Positions 11,350 through 23,690 are shown, numbered from the stretch's first letter. The stretch is DNA of 64,000 bases from Astragalus membranaceus (GCA_039519185.1 CM076847.1:69701521-69765520), one strand, 5' to 3'. Numbers and translations: made by a program. The notes: a model not told the origin generated them from the sequence alone.

Positions 11350-12292
11350 TATCTACACTCACATGAACTCATAGTTCATTCACATCACACCCATAGTTGA
11401 ACATTTAGTTTCAAATAACAAAAGTCGAAGTTCGCTCTCGTACACTAGTTCGACACTTTTAAACACATTTTACGTCTCAAAAAACAGTTCATTTTGCCTT
11501 AAAATAGAATATTCAGTTAGGCCTCTGAATAAGCTTTCAAACGCATCTTAGAACACCTCAATCGGGTTCCCGGATCAAAAGTTATCGCGAAAACAAAATC
11601 AGTGTCTCGATGCTGAAAATCTGCAAACCGCCGCGACGCGAACTGCAAACCGTCGCGACGCGAGAAGGGACAGAGGAATTTTTCGTTGCAAAATCTGATC
11701 TGGTCGCGAGGCGATGGGTCGGGTCGCGAGGCGACCATCTGTAGAATTCTGCAGGTTTTTCGGTTTTTCGCGAAATTCGCTATTCCGCTCAATTCCGATT
11801 CTTGTTCCGATTGAAAACAGATTTAACAACCAACAAAACAGACCCAATCAAAACCACATAATCAATCAATCCAATCAAAAACTCAATCTAAACGAATTTT
11901 ATCCAAAAGCGCTATTTTTCGAAATAACGGTTTTTGACTCAAAATTTCTCGGAACCAGTCGACGCACAAATTATACCAAAACAAAATAAACCTAAACGTG
12001 AGTAAAACTCACCAATGACGCGAGAGCCGATACCGAGCCGAAATCGCCGAGACTTCAAAATCCTCAAACGCGAACCGAAAATCACCAATCCGCTTTCAAC
12101 TTCGATTCGAGCTTCAAAACGCGTTCCACCTTCCTTGGCTTCGATCCTAAACATGATTTCATCATCAATTTCATCACACAACCTAGAATTTCAACCCATT
12201 CCTCACTAAAACCCTAGGAATTCGTAGGTCGCAAAAAGGGGAAAAAATGGAGGAGAACTTACCAAGTTCTTGGGTTTTGATGGTGGAGAGGA

Positions 12293-12334
<42 letters not shown>

Positions 12335-12657
12335 TTTTGCTTGGATGGGGTGATGATCTTCTTCCTCTTCCTTCTTCTCTTCTTCTTTCCTCTTCTTTCT
12401 TTTCTCTACTTCTCGTTCCTTCTTCCTTTCTTTTCTTCTTTCTTTTATTCTTTTCTTTCTTTTATTCTTTTCACTAAGTGGTAATATGGTCCAATGACCA
12501 TATTGCCCTTTTTCCTTTATTCCTTGCTACCGGTTTAGCGATCCTGAGACGACCAAATAATTACTTTAGCACTCGATAAATACACTAATCAAGCACTAAT
12601 TCAATTCAATTGGGTTAACATCCAAATAATTCACCTAATTATTTTGAGGATGTTACA

Positions 12658-12668
12658 TTCTCCCCAAC
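12658..12668 (-). other. Chromovirus polypurine tract
   Basis: TTCTCCCCAAC on the plus strand reads GTTGGGGAGAA on the minus strand, directly before the 3' LTR. Confidence 0.8.
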
Positions 12669-12707
12669 TTGAAAGAATTTTGTCCTCAAAATTGATCAAA
12701 ACGTACC

Positions 12708-13469
12708 TCAAGAGAACAGATACGGATACCGAGTCCGCATATCGTCCTCTAATTCCCATGTAGCTTCTTCAACAGAAAAACCATCCCAAACTACCTTGAC
12801 TATGGGAATTGACTTCGTCCGCAGCGTTCTCTCGCCATTCTCTATGATGCAATTCGGATGAGGTTGGAAGGACAAATCCGGTCGAAGGTCAATCGTTTTA
12901 AAATCTAACGGTTGACTTGGATCGGGAATGTACTTCCTAAACTGAGACACATGGAATACATCATGAAGATTTGCTAATGTAGGGGGCAAAGCGATACGGT
13001 ATGCCAGTGGTCCAACCCGCTCGATAATTTGGAAAGGTCCAATATACCGTGGACTGAGTTTCTTCACCCGTAATGCCCTACCCGTACCAATTGTCGGTGA
13101 CAATCTCAAAAACACATGATCGCCCGACTCAAATTCTACCGGCCTTCTCCTTTTGTCGGCATAACTCTTTTGCCTACTTTGAGCGGCTTTCATTCTTTCC
13201 CTGATCTGGCGGATCTTTTCAGTAGTTTCATGAATCATCTCTGGTCCTAACAATTGGTTCTCGCTGACTTCCCACCAACACAATGGAGTTCTACATTTCC
13301 TCCCATACAACGCTTCAAATGGTGCTATTCCTATACTGGAATGATAGCTGTTGTTGTAAGCGAATTCCACCAATGGAAGATGATCCTCCCATTTCTTTCC
13401 GTTATCAAGTACTGAAGCCCTAAGCATATCCTCTAATGTCTGGATAGTCCTCTCTGTCTGACCATCTGT
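12708..13469 (-). pseudogene. Chromovirus integrase C terminus with chromodomain
   Basis: Continues from TDGQ with LRASVLDNGKKWEDHLPLVEFAYNNSYHSSI, quoted here only as positions 13427-13335, then YGRKCRTPLCWWE. The GPY/F region (LSPRYIGPFQIIERVGPLAY, about 13060-13000) follows, and the last 45 residues hold a chromodomain (VVWDGFSVEEATWELE). Chromodomains of this type target insertion to heterochromatin and place the element in the Tekay/Del group. Confidence 0.88.
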
Positions 13470-13472
13470 CTA

Positions 13473-14432
13473 CGGATGATAAGCGGTACTAAGGAGTACT
13501 TTAGTCCCCAATGCTTCATTCAAAGCCTTCCAAAATCTAAAAGTGAACTTCGGATCTCGATCCGACACAATACTGGTAGGAACCCCATGTAACCTCACTA
13601 TGTTCTTCAGATACACCTCAGCTAACTTGGATACTTTACTACTCGAACGAACTGGAATAAAATGAGCTGATTTGGTTAACCGATCTACGACTACCCAAAT
13701 GGAGTCGTTACCGGCTTGAGACCTTGGAAACGCCATTACAAAATCCATAGAAATGTCCTCCCATTTCCATACGGGTACTTCGAGCGGCCGTAACAGGCCG
13801 GCAGGCTTCTGATGTTCTATCTTAACCTTTTGACAAGTTAAGCACCGTGACACAAATTCAGCAATCTCTAACTTCATTCCGTGCCACCAGTACATCTGCT
13901 TTAAATCTTTATACATCTTGGTGGACCCAGGATGTACAGAATACAAACTTCGGTGTGCTTCCTCTAACACTTGCCTTTTAATGTCTTCATCATCGGGCAC
14001 ACAGATCCTATCATTGAAACATATAACTCCATCACTATCTTTGGTAAAATCTGGCAACATTTTTTGTGATTGTAGCTTCATATCAACTTCTTGTGCTACG
14101 CGAATAGAATCTCTTAAGGAACTAGAGATCCTCATATGGCTCAACACTAACCGGTTCCTCCTTGGCTTTGTATTCATATTTAAGTCTCTAAAAGACTCCA
14201 ACAATTTCATTTCATGCATCATTAACCCTGCTATGTGAATGGATTTCCTACTTAGTGCATCGGCTACAACATTAGCCTTTCCCGGATGATACTTCAATTC
14301 GAAGTCATAATCCTTCAGAAATTCCACCATTCTCTGCCTGTTATTCAACTCCTTTTGATCAAACATATATTTCAAACTTTTATGAACACTAAAGACTTCG
14401 AAACGAGACCCATACAGGTAATGTCTCCAAAT
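13473..14432 (-). pseudogene. Chromovirus RNase H C terminus and integrase
   Basis: KYHPGKANVVADALSRKS closes RNase H. The integrase HHCC zinc finger follows (HPGSTKMYKDLKQMYWWHGM, then CLTCQKVK), and the catalytic core begins with DFVMAFPR and VVVDRLTKSAHFIPV, with SIVSDRDPKFT as the second Asp block. A TAG at 13470 replaces the usual Gln of the AYHPQTDGQ motif. Confidence 0.9.
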
Positions 14433-14435
14433 CTA

Positions 14436-15056
14436 CAGTGCATAAACAATAGCTGCCAACTCCAAATCATGAGTTGGATAATTCTCCTCATGAATCTTTA
14501 ATTGCCTGGACGCATAAGCTACCACTTGTTGGTTCTGCATGAGAACACATCCTAAACCCTTCCCTGAAGCATCACTGTATATGTGGAATTCCAAAGATGG
14601 ATCTGGAAGAATTAGGATTGGAGCAGAAGTCAACCTAACCTTCATTTCTTGAAAACGTTCCTCACAATCGGCATCCCATGTAAACGGTTGGGCCTTACGA
14701 GTCAATCGAGTAAGTGGAAGAACCAATTGTGAAAATCCTTGAATAAACCTCCTGTAGTAACCAGCTAGACCCAAGAAACTTCTTATTTCAGTGACAGATG
14801 TTGGTCGTTCTGAGTTCAATACAGCTTCCACCTTACTGGGATCCACCGCAACTCCCGATTGGGAAATCACGTGTCCCAAAAACTTCACTTCAGGCATCTA
14901 GAAGTCACACTTCGACGACTTTGCATACATTTTCTTTTCTCGGAGTACATTCAGAACAATGCGGAGATGTTGAACATGCTCCTCAATGGGCTTAGAGTAC
15001 ACTAAGATATCATCAATGAAAACTACAACAAACTGATCTAGGTGCGTGTGGAAAAC
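14436..15056 (-). pseudogene. Chromovirus RT palm/thumb and RNase H
   Basis: The minus-strand sequence after the stop at 15057 reads through an FIDDIL motif (the RT catalytic pair is present), then a TAG at 14898. It continues with VKFLGHVIS, FLGLAGYYRRFI, and the RNase H start YSDASGKGLGCVL. A TAG at 14433 ends the segment within the LAAIVYAL motif. Confidence 0.85.
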
Positions 15057-15059
15057 TCA

Positions 15060-16307
15060 GTTCATGTAATCCATGAATACCGCCGGAGCATTAGTCAAAC
15101 CGAAGGGAATCACTACAAACTCGTAATGTCCATACCTCGTACGAAAAGCAGTCTTCGGAATATCTAAGGCTCTGACTTTGATTTGATGATAGCCCAACCT
15201 TTGATCAATTTTTGAAAATACCACGGCACCTCGAAGTTGGTCAAGCAAATCGTCTATCCCTGGCAAGGGATATTTATTCTTGATCGTCACTTTGTTGAGT
15301 TGCCGATAATCAATGCACAATCTCATGCTACCATCTTTCTTCTTGACTAGTAACACCGGAGCACCCCATGGAGAAGCGCTCGGTCGAATGAACCTCTTTG
15401 AGATCAACTCTTCAAGTTGAGACTTCAATTCCTTCAATTCTAAAGGAGACATTCTATAAGGAGCAATAGATATTGATCCTGTGCCCGGAACCAACTCTAT
15501 AGAAAACTCTACCTCTCGGTCAGGAGGTACAGAAGAGACTTCATCCGGAAAAACTTCCAGAAATTTATTCACCACTTGTACAGAAGACAAATCTAAACCT
15601 GTTTCAGTGGATGCAGACAACATAATAATATAAGCTTTCGCACCTTGAAATAGTGATTGGCTTGCTGAGGGGAAAGAGATAATTGCTTCGGAGTTTGCCC
15701 ATGTCAATCCCACAGATTCGGAGGCGAAGCTGATGGTTCGATCGACACAGTTGATTGTTACATGATTTGCAGCCATCCAATCCATACCCAGAACGATGTC
15801 CATGCTTCTCATAGGCAAGCATATAAATTTTACTACAAAATTCCTGTCTCCTATGACAAGCAGACAATTTTCACACAATGATTGGGTCTGGACCCGACCC
15901 TTGGCAGCAGTTAAAATGGTTAACGACTCGGATAGTTCAGACAATGCTAATCCCAATCGATCTACACACGCTTGTGCTATAAAACAATGGGTTGCACCGG
16001 AATCATATAATATATTGACTGAATTAATAAAAAGAGATCCCGTACCCCTCAGTAAGTTGTCATTAGGTGTGATTGTCCGAGCATCCAGAGTGTCGATTCG
16101 CCCTTGCCTAGGAGCATTTGGTGCTCCTTGAAAGCTCTTTTTTGCTGGGCATTGATTTGTATAGTGACCCTCTTCATTACAGACATAGCATCGATTGGAT
16201 CTTTGCTGATAATCCCCAATGTGATACCTTCCACACTTTGTACAATTTCTGCTATTTGATGAATCGAACGATTGCACCTGCTTCCCTTTATAATTGCTTC
16301 CCTTGAA
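15060..16307 (-). pseudogene. Chromovirus zinc knuckle, aspartic protease and N-terminal RT
   Basis: In order: CYVCNEEGHYTNQC knuckle, protease active site ILYDSGATHCFIA (retaining the catalytic Asp), then RT with SPWGAPVLLVKKKDGSMR, CIDYRQLNKVT and the FGLTNAPAVF block. The block usually reading KIDLRSGYHQI is KIDQRLGYHQI here, two substitutions near the first catalytic aspartate. The segment ends at the TGA 15057-15059, just before the YxDD region. Confidence 0.85.
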
Positions 16308-16310
16308 TTA

Positions 16311-17075
16311 CCTGTTTGGAGTAGAAGATTCAGCCACCTTCTTCTTACCCTTCCAATAATCTTTCCTTTCAGCATACATTTTCCTCAGATCCTCCTCAAC
16401 AACATATGCTTGTTGCACTAAGGCAGGATAATTAACCAAAGTGTAAGAACTGAGGCCTTGGCTCACATCAGCTCGGAGACCTTCTTTGAGCATTTGCATC
16501 TTCCACATATCATTTGGGGCATAGCTCCCCAACTCATAGAACTGAGACAATCTTTCGAATTTCGCAGCATATTCTCCAACTGACAAGTCACCTTGTTTGA
16601 GGTTCACAAACTCCGCCTGCTTACTTAGTTTCTTCACTGAAGGGAAATATTGTTTCAAGAATAATTCCTTGAAGTTGTACCATGTGAGGGGAGTTCCTTG
16701 GAGTTCCATCATACGCCGTGCATTACTCCACCAAGTGTGGGCATCTTCATTGAGCACACTTGCCGCACATATTACCTTTTCTTCTTCTCCGCATTGCAAG
16801 GTTTGAAAAATTTTCTCCATTGCATCTATCCAATAATAAGCATTCATTGGGTCTGATCCACCCTTGAAAGCCGGGGGATTCATCTTTTGGAATCGAAAAT
16901 ATGTCCTATTAGGATCTTCTTGTTAAGGCTGAACATTGGGCTGCTGCGGAGCCATTTGATCATGCTGCATTTGCAACATATCCTGCATCATCTTCTGCTG
17001 ATTCTCAATCACATTCTGCATCCATTCGAAATGTGGATCTGCAGGAGGAGGGACTCCTCTACCTCTTCTGGCCAT
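16311..17075 (-). pseudogene. Chromovirus gag (retrotransposon gag domain)
   Basis: After the N-terminal MARRGRGVPPP and a stop at 16923-16925, the segment to 16311 carries the Retrotrans_gag signature: AYYWIDAMEKIFQTL, an AHTWW motif, and an FKELFLKQYFP to LSQFYELGSYA stretch. This domain forms the virus-like particle in related elements. The CCHC knuckle (CYVCNEEGHYTNQC) follows in the next segment, beyond the TAA at 16308. Confidence 0.85.
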
Positions 17076-17197
17076 GATTATGCGAAATATGCACAAAGTA
17101 TTAAGTTGATCAAGCTCAATGTCTAATAGCATACTAAGAGGAATCACAACTAAAAGAAGTAAAAGACTCTAACATCGAAGTCCGGCTAGGTCGAACT

Positions 17198-17209
17198 GCT
17201 CTGATACCA
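17198..17209 (-). other. Chromovirus primer-binding site (initiator Met tRNA)
   Basis: GCTCTGATACCA on the plus strand reads TGGTATCAGAGC on the minus strand, the standard complement of the tRNA-iMet 3' end. It lies two bases inside the 5' LTR. Confidence 0.92.
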
Positions 17210-17211
17210 AC

Positions 17212-19246
17212 TGTAACACCTCGGTATTTTTATCGACAAAAAAATGCCCGAGTGCACATTAGTAACACATCAGAGATATACAAGTCCTGCATAATTACTG
17301 AACACTGCAACATAGTTTTTCACTGAATGACAACCAGACAGTCTTACTATACATAAGACCATAAAAAGGTTCTCAGACCATAATAATCAGCAACTATTGT
17401 ATTCAGTATTTTACAAGAAAGCGGAAATCTAAAAACATCACACTAAAACCATAGTGTTGTGATACATAGACAACAGAAGGAAAACAAACTTAAGCATAAA
17501 GCTAAGTCATCATCCATCTCACAGGGCCACCTACTCGTGCCTCTGAGGTTTCTTCTGTCCCTGTTTCTCTGTAAAACAACAACACATAAACAATGAGATA
17601 CAATCTCAATGAGTTCTACCGAGACCACTACTAACACTCTCGGTCCAATTATGAAATCATTTCAACCTTACACGGCACCGATTGCGCGAACGCTACATAC
17701 CCGGTGAACCGCGTTATTTAACCTTTGACAGATCATCGACTGCGCGAACGCTACATACCCGATGAACCTGTTACAACCAAGTACGGCACCGACTGCACGA
17801 ACGCTACATACCCGGTATTCGCACAACAAACAATTCAACACACCACCGACTGCGCGAACGCTACATACTCGGTGAACCACCTTACCAATAGTACTTTCCC
17901 TATTGCAAGAGGCCTAGGGTAAGGGTGCATGACTACCCCGCCTAGTATGTCTACATGGGTCGTCACCCAACTCGATATATAAATATATCTACACTCAGAT
18001 GAACTCATAGTTCATTCACATCACACCCATAGTTGAACATTTAGTTTCAAATAACAAAAGTCGAAGTTCGCTCTCGTACACTAGTTCGACACTTTTCAAC
18101 ACATTTTACGTCTCCAAAAACAGTTCATTTTTCCTTAAAATAGATTATTCAGTTAGGCCACTAAATAAGCTTTCAAACGCATCTCAGAACACCTCAATCG
18201 GGTTCCCGGATCAAAAGTTATCGCGAAAACAAAATCAGTGTCTCGATGCAGAAAATCTGCAAACCGTCGCGATGCGAGAAGGGACAGAGGAATTTTTCGT
18301 TGCAAAATCTGATCTGGTCGCGAGGCGATGGGTCGGGTTGCGAGGCGACCATCTGCAGAATTCTGCAGGTTTTTCGGTTTTTTGCGAAATTCGCTATTCC
18401 GCTCAATTCCGATTCTTGTTCCGCTTGAAAACAGATTTAACAACCAACAAAACAGACCCAATCAAAACCACATAATCAATCAAATCAATCAAAAACTCAA
18501 TCTAAACGAATTTTATCCAAAAGCGCTATTTTTCGCAATAACGGTTTTTGACTCAAAATTTCTCGGAACCAATCGACGCACAAATTATACCAAAACGAAA
18601 TAAACCTAAACGTGAGTAAAACTCACCCTTGACGCGAGAGCCGATACCGAGCCGAAATCGCCGAGACTTCAAAATCCTCAAACGCGAACCGAAAATCACC
18701 AATCCGCTTTCAACTTCGATTCGAGCTTCCAAACGCGTTCCACCTTCCTTGGCTTCGATCCTAAACATGATTTCATCATCAATTTCATCACACAACCCAG
18801 AATTGTAACCAATTTCTCACTAAAACCCTAGGAATTCGTAGGTCACAAAAAGGGGGAAAATGGAGGAGAACTTACCAAGTTCTTGGGTTTTGATGGTGGA
18901 GAGGAGATGATGATGATGATGAATTTTGGTTGGATGGGGTGATGATCTTCTTCCTCTTCCTTCTTCTCTTCTTCTTTCCTCTTCTTTCTTTTCTCTGCTT
19001 CTCGTTCCTTCTTCCTTTCTTTTCTTCTTTCTTTTATTCTTTTCTTTCTTTTATTCTTTTCACTAAGTGGTAATATGGTCCAATGACCATATTGCCCTTT
19101 TTCCTTTATTCCTTGCTACCGGTTTAGCGATCCTGAGACGACCAAATAATTACTTTAGCACTCGATAAATACACTAATCAAGCACTAATTTAATTCAATT
19201 GGGTTAACATCCAAATAATTCACCTAATTATTTTGAGGATGTTACA
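17212..19246 (-). repeat. Chromovirus 5' LTR (right copy)
   Basis: This 2035-bp LTR starts TGTAACACC and ends GATGTTACA. It is the uninterrupted partner of 8387-12657. At about 17895 it reads TACTTTCCCTATTGC, the empty site of the solo LTR. A TA-poor, T/C-rich stretch and a GGTAATATGGTC...GACCATATTGCC inverted repeat lie near 19070-19100. Confidence 0.9.
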
Positions 19247-20423
19247 TTTAAGACATTTCCAGGAAAACCCAGTGGGACAAAACCATGGCAAAGGAAAAAA
19301 AAGTGTAGCTTTTCTCCCCCTGAATGAAGCGTCACCTCAAAATATGAATTTCAACATCTGGAGTTTCTCCCTGAGTGCATATGGAGCAATCTACTCCGCT
19401 GTCACTTGTGATGTATCATCTTTTAATGGAGCTTTGCGATCACTATTATCTTCAAAACATCTTCCTTGAATTGTTGGCATGTGGGCATGAAATGAAGAAG
19501 CAAGAACCATAGATTGTTTTATAGATCACAAAGATATTGATCCTCGAACCACATGTAGATAATAGTTGTCTTGTAATCTGACTTGATCTAGATCAGAAAA
19601 ACACTTTATATCTGCATGGTTAATTCGTGTAACATACATAAAATGATTTATTTATTACAATAGCCAAACATAAATATGCATCTTACCCCCCTTTTTTCTG
19701 ATGAATTTTGGTTTGTGATAAGTTATATTACTACTAATTATCACATAACATTTGGTAATATGCATGCATGCTTTCATAGTCTTCGAGACTGAGATATTTC
19801 AAATATTCTTACAACACAACTCATGTACTCAATAAAAATTAATTTCTGCAGATCAATATGAGATTTTGTTTTTCAAAAGAATTTATTTAAAGATATTTAT
19901 TTTTATCATATATAATTTGAGGTCATTCATCTAGAGTCTTTCTTTGAACAACCTATAGTTTTTTGCAAGCTCTTCGGGAGTTCTGATAATATTTATGCAT
20001 CAACATAGACATCAGTTATAGCAAATTCTTTTCCAAATATTTTCATAAAACTATATGGACAAGTGATGTCATTTTTGTATCTCTCTTTTAGAATATAAAT
20101 TTAGACGATTATACCATATGTGTTCAAATTATATTATCTCATGGAGAGATTGATTCAACTTGAGTAATCATCTCAAGGATCCGAAAAGTGTGTATTGGAT
20201 ATTAAATCCTTCAGAGATCTTCAAATAATTATGACTATCAAATAAGTCTGACAAATACGTCTTAGCAACATCCATCTTGTGAAAATTGAGCTCTTCATCT
20301 GCTACAAAGCTAATTAAGTACTGAAAAGTATTTGCATCCACCCTTGAGCAACATGTCGAGCTTTGTATCTCACAATTTCACCATTCTCATTCTGTACAAA
20401 AACCCATTTGTATCAGACTGGTT
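19247..20423 (-). pseudogene. Copia RNase H/RT remnant and 3' region
   Basis: Following the chromovirus this sequence resumes the copia 3' region. Minus-strand frames here are full of stops. By position (between the RT start at about 20.66 kb and the 3' LTR) this should be the RT C terminus and RNase H, but no motif is preserved well enough to quote. Confidence 0.45.
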
Positions 20424-20660
20424 TCACACCTTCATGGTGTTTGGACTACAGGTCCAAAAACTTTTGTAAGACGAGTTTAATTCTGCATCAATTTCATCTT
20501 TCACTTTTGGCCAATTCTCACTTTGTCTGTAATCTTTAATAGACTTTAGTTCATGATCCTCACTATCATTTATCACATTTAGCGATATATTATATGTAAA
20601 AGCATCGTCAACGTTGACTTCGTTTCGGTTCCATTGTATTTCATTCTTGAGATAACTCAT
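20424..20660 (-). pseudogene. Copia reverse transcriptase, N-terminal fragment
   Basis: The frame contains a NWPKVKDEIDAELNS stretch, matching the W..W..A...E..SL motif that opens the RVT_2 domain of Ty1/copia polyproteins. Before it is the acidic linker usually found between integrase and RT. It ends at a stop; the downstream RT is shifted and broken. Confidence 0.6.
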
Positions 20661-21168
20661 TGAGATCTCCTTAATTTCAAAACTGTTCAGGTACCTGATC
20701 AGCTCTTTTGGAACTGAAATGTCAATTATGTCTGAATACGCTTTGAGTTTCTATATCCTCGCTTGGACCATCTTACTTTTTAGCTCCTTTTCTTGGTCGA
20801 GAATTTTTATCTTTGGAACCGATTGGGCTACCAGTACCACGCTTCAGGCGCGGTTTAGACTCATTTGCAATATTAGATTGTCCAATAGGGACATCCATTT
20901 TATTGGAGCATTAGCAACTGATATATATGATTTGGTCACATCTTTTGGATCAATGAATTCATTTGGATCAGTGAAATTGTAGTTCACATTATTTAGTTCC
21001 AGGATCGAGATGATGCAATGGTAATTCATTCCAGCTGATCTCTTCTTCAAGCTGCTTATTCTTCCCCCCTAATGTTGGGAAATTTAATTCATCAAATCAT
21101 AATTATCAAATTGGACTATAAACAAGTCTCTAATTGTTGGCTCAAGATACTTTATTATACATGGAGAT

Positions 21169-21778
21169 TTATATCCAATAAATATTCCCAAAATTCTTTG
21201 AGGACCCATCATACTGCATTGTGAATGGAGAAATTGGAACATACACTACACGTCCAAAAATTCTAAGATGGGAAATATTAGGTTTGGGACCAAAAACCAA
21301 ATGCAAAAGGGAAGAGTTGTGATAACTTGTTGGCTTGATGTGAATCAAAGTTACAACATGCAAGATTGCATATTCCCAAGTAGAATTTGGAAGTTCTTAT
21401 CTCATAAGTATTGGACATATAATTAATTTTAGATGTCTAAAGTATGGTTCTTCAGGACCTTTTAAAAAATGAGCTCTTAGTGAAATTAGAGTTGCAAACA
21501 ATCTCACAAACTTCTAGTTGTGAGTTGACGACAACTATATGTGTCCATTTAGTTGATGCATCAATTAAAATCATAAAAATATTTAAACGGTCCACATGGT
21601 AGGTTGGCCCACAAATATCATCATATGTATTCATTCTAAAAAAATTTGAGATATTCGCTTCCAATTTTTGTGGTGACGGTCTAATTTTAAACTTCCCTTG
21701 TGAACAAGAGATACATGAGAACTTATTAGATTGAAAAATCTTCTGGTTCTTTAATTGAAGAACCACATAAATTTTCAA
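21169..21778 (-). pseudogene. Copia integrase, broken
   Basis: The segment 21778-21452 contains CISCSQGKF (GAG-pre-integrase tail) and IFMILIDASTKWTHI, matching the copia integrase core start (FMVLIDA.TRWSHV). The segment 21363-21169 is in another frame and contains PKPNISHLRIFGRVVYVPI, the usual copia block after the integrase core. At least one frameshift and some lost sequence separate them. Confidence 0.7.
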
Positions 21779-22315
21779 TTATTTTTCGCATAATTATATA
21801 CCCGGGATGACCCAACCGGTTATGACAAACAACAATTTTTTTGTGATTTGTAAACTTCTGGTTTACAATATGTGCTTCAGTTGCACTGATATAAGTGTAG
21901 TACAAACTAAAGGAAAAACCGAACAGTTTTTCACTACACTTATTTTATCCAAAGTATGTCCCACTATATAAAGATACTCAATATCCCATTTCCACAAATT
22001 ATACTAATGACCTTTAAATAGAATAATGATAACCTTTACTACATCAATAATCCTAACCACAACTTTTGTTGTCCCCAAAATTTTAATGTAAATCATTCAC
22101 TTCTAGAAATGAAGTTCACTTTACCATATATGTCTTTTCTTTTACTCTTCTATAGAAAAAAATATACAAAGTTAGAATAGATCTAACGAATTACATTCAC
22201 AATCTAAATGTCTAGTCCTTCAAGAACTCACCACAAAACTTTTGTAAAGGATTATCAAAGAAAATTATATTTTATGATCATACGTTTCTTAAGAACTATA
22301 TCTCATATCTAAACG
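21779..22315 (-). other. Copia gag/protease region, degenerate
   Basis: By position this should encode the C terminus of gag, the protease and the GAG-pre-integrase domain; only an RLGHPG-like stretch near 21800 can be read. Many stops in all frames. Confidence 0.4.
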
Positions 22316-22749
22316 ATGACTGTTGCACCCGAAAAGGTCCCTGAGGGGATTTTTCTTCGTTTACAACTTTTTAAAACAATGAAGTCGCCACCAATATTTT
22401 TTATAAGGAAAATATTGAAGAAAAACCTTTTTGGAAAGCGGATGGCCTTTTGGAAAACCGGAGGATTTGGGTTCGGGTGTCGGTTAGGCATGGGGAAGGT
22501 ATTAGCACCCCACACCTCCTTTCTACCGAAAGGGAACCTTTAATTAAACGTGTGGTTTTAAGTGTTGATTTGGAAAATACTTAAATTTGCCTCAAAGGGA
22601 ATGAGAAGACTTAATGAAAATTTTTATTTTTGGCGCTTGACGAGAGTTAGCCGCTCGCTCCTACGTATCTCCCAGTGCGATGGAGAATTCAAAGCTACGT
22701 AGTTCTTGTAGAAAATATTTGTTGGTTGGTGTTTTTTAATATAGGGGTT

Positions 22750-22862
22750 TTAGGACTGTGTGATCTGTGTTGAAGGACCACTGGGGGTCTGAAGGAGCGC
22801 TGGGGCTCTGAAGGGCCGCTGAGGGCTGAAGGAGCGCTAGGGCTCTGAAGGACCACAGTTCA
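22750..22862. repeat. Short G-rich repeats (GGAGCGCTxGGGCTCTGAAGG)
   Basis: Four to five imperfect ~22-bp copies of a CTGAAGGAGCGCTGGGGCT-type unit lie in the Ogre-like LTR. Confidence 0.65.
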
Positions 22863-23284
22863 CTTATCCTAAAACGATGACTAACCCGGCCGTACGACCG
22901 GCTTAATCCCCTACTTTGAAAATAAGATTTTTTGATTTTTGAAATGAAAGAGATGTGTTTGTATTTTTTTAATTTAGAAATTATTTATTTTAAATAGGGA
23001 TTTTAGGACCTGATCCGTAACGGTTCATTAGTGACCTAACAAGCAGACTAACCCGACTGTACAGTCGACTTAATCCCCTATTTATAATTTGTGGTTTTTT
23101 TTTGTAAAAAAAAGAATTGAGAAAGAAAGATAATGAAAATTATTTATTTTTGCGCTTGACAGGGGCGTGGCCCTGCTCCTACGTATCTCCTGGTAGAGAA
23201 TCAAAGGCTACGTAGTTCTAGTTTGTCCTGAAAAAGGTTTTTGTCTTTTTTCTTGTTTAGGTGAGTTTTCGCAATAGAAGTGAG

Positions 23285-23690
23285 GATTCGCGATGACCAA
23301 GCAACAACAGTTTAGAGTGGTCACACTACTAACTCTTTTGAAAATGAAATCATCATTAACAACCAAACGGCAACGACGCGAGTGATCATTAATGATAATC
23401 GGTTTTGCTTTTGATTCGAGTGTTCGCGATGACCAAACAACAACGGTTTAGAGTGGCTGCGCTACTAACTCTTTTGAAAATGAAATCATCATTAACAACC
23501 AAACGGCAACGGCGTGAGTGATCATTAACGATAATCGGTTTTATTTAAGTTGGAGTGTTCATGAAGACCAAACAACAACGGTTTAGAGTGGTCACACTAC
23601 TAATTCCTTTGAAAATGAAATTATCGTTAGCAACCAAACGGCAACGGCGCGAGTGATCATTAATGACAATTGGTTCTTACTTTAGGTAAT
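23285..23690. repeat. Tandem repeat A of the Ogre-like LTR
   Basis: Three copies spaced about 136 bp apart begin near 23293, 23430 and 23565 with GACCAARCAACAACRG and share AACCAAACGGCAACG and GAGTGATCATTAAYGA. They are 85-90% alike by eye. Confidence 0.8.

Larger units (their letters stand above)
8387..12657 (-). repeat. Chromovirus 3' LTR, with an internal insertion
   Basis: After removal of 9073-11240 this LTR is about 2.1 kb, close to the 2035 bp of its partner. Over the first ~490 aligned bases I count nine differences, eight of them transitions, about 1.8%. The LTR carries four imperfect copies of a unit containing GCGCGAACGCTACATACCCG (8850-9060), an AT microsatellite (11305-11345) and an ATG microsatellite (12293-12332). 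The last two are shorter or absent in the partner and account for the extra length. Confidence 0.85.
12708..17075 (-). pseudogene. Chromovirus gag-pol polyprotein, one frame with six stops
   Basis: The whole polyprotein (about 1455 codons, start ATG 17073-17075 reading MARRGRGVPPP) lies in a single frame; all the open segments agree modulo three. It is interrupted only by stops at 16923 and 16308 (TAA), 15057 (TGA), and 14898, 14433 and 13470 (TAG). Order from N to C: gag, CCHC knuckle, protease, RT, RNase H, integrase, chromodomain. Most stops look like C-to-T (or G-to-A) changes from CGA, CAA, CAG or TGG codons, which fits decay by deamination of methylated cytosine. No full-length protein can be made. 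Confidence 0.9.
8387..19246 (-). mobile_element. Ty3/gypsy chromovirus, Tekay/Del-type
   Basis: The LTRs begin TGTAACACC and end GAGGATGTTACA. The 5' LTR is on the right (17212-19246) and the 3' LTR on the left (8387-12657, enlarged by a solo LTR). A TGGTATCAGAGC primer-binding site abuts the 5' LTR and a polypurine tract abuts the 3' LTR. One minus-strand frame encodes gag, zinc knuckle, protease, RT, RNase H, integrase and a C-terminal chromodomain. Flanks are TTAAA and TTTAA, a target duplication with one mismatch. It inserted in the 3' region of the copia element. Confidence 0.85.
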
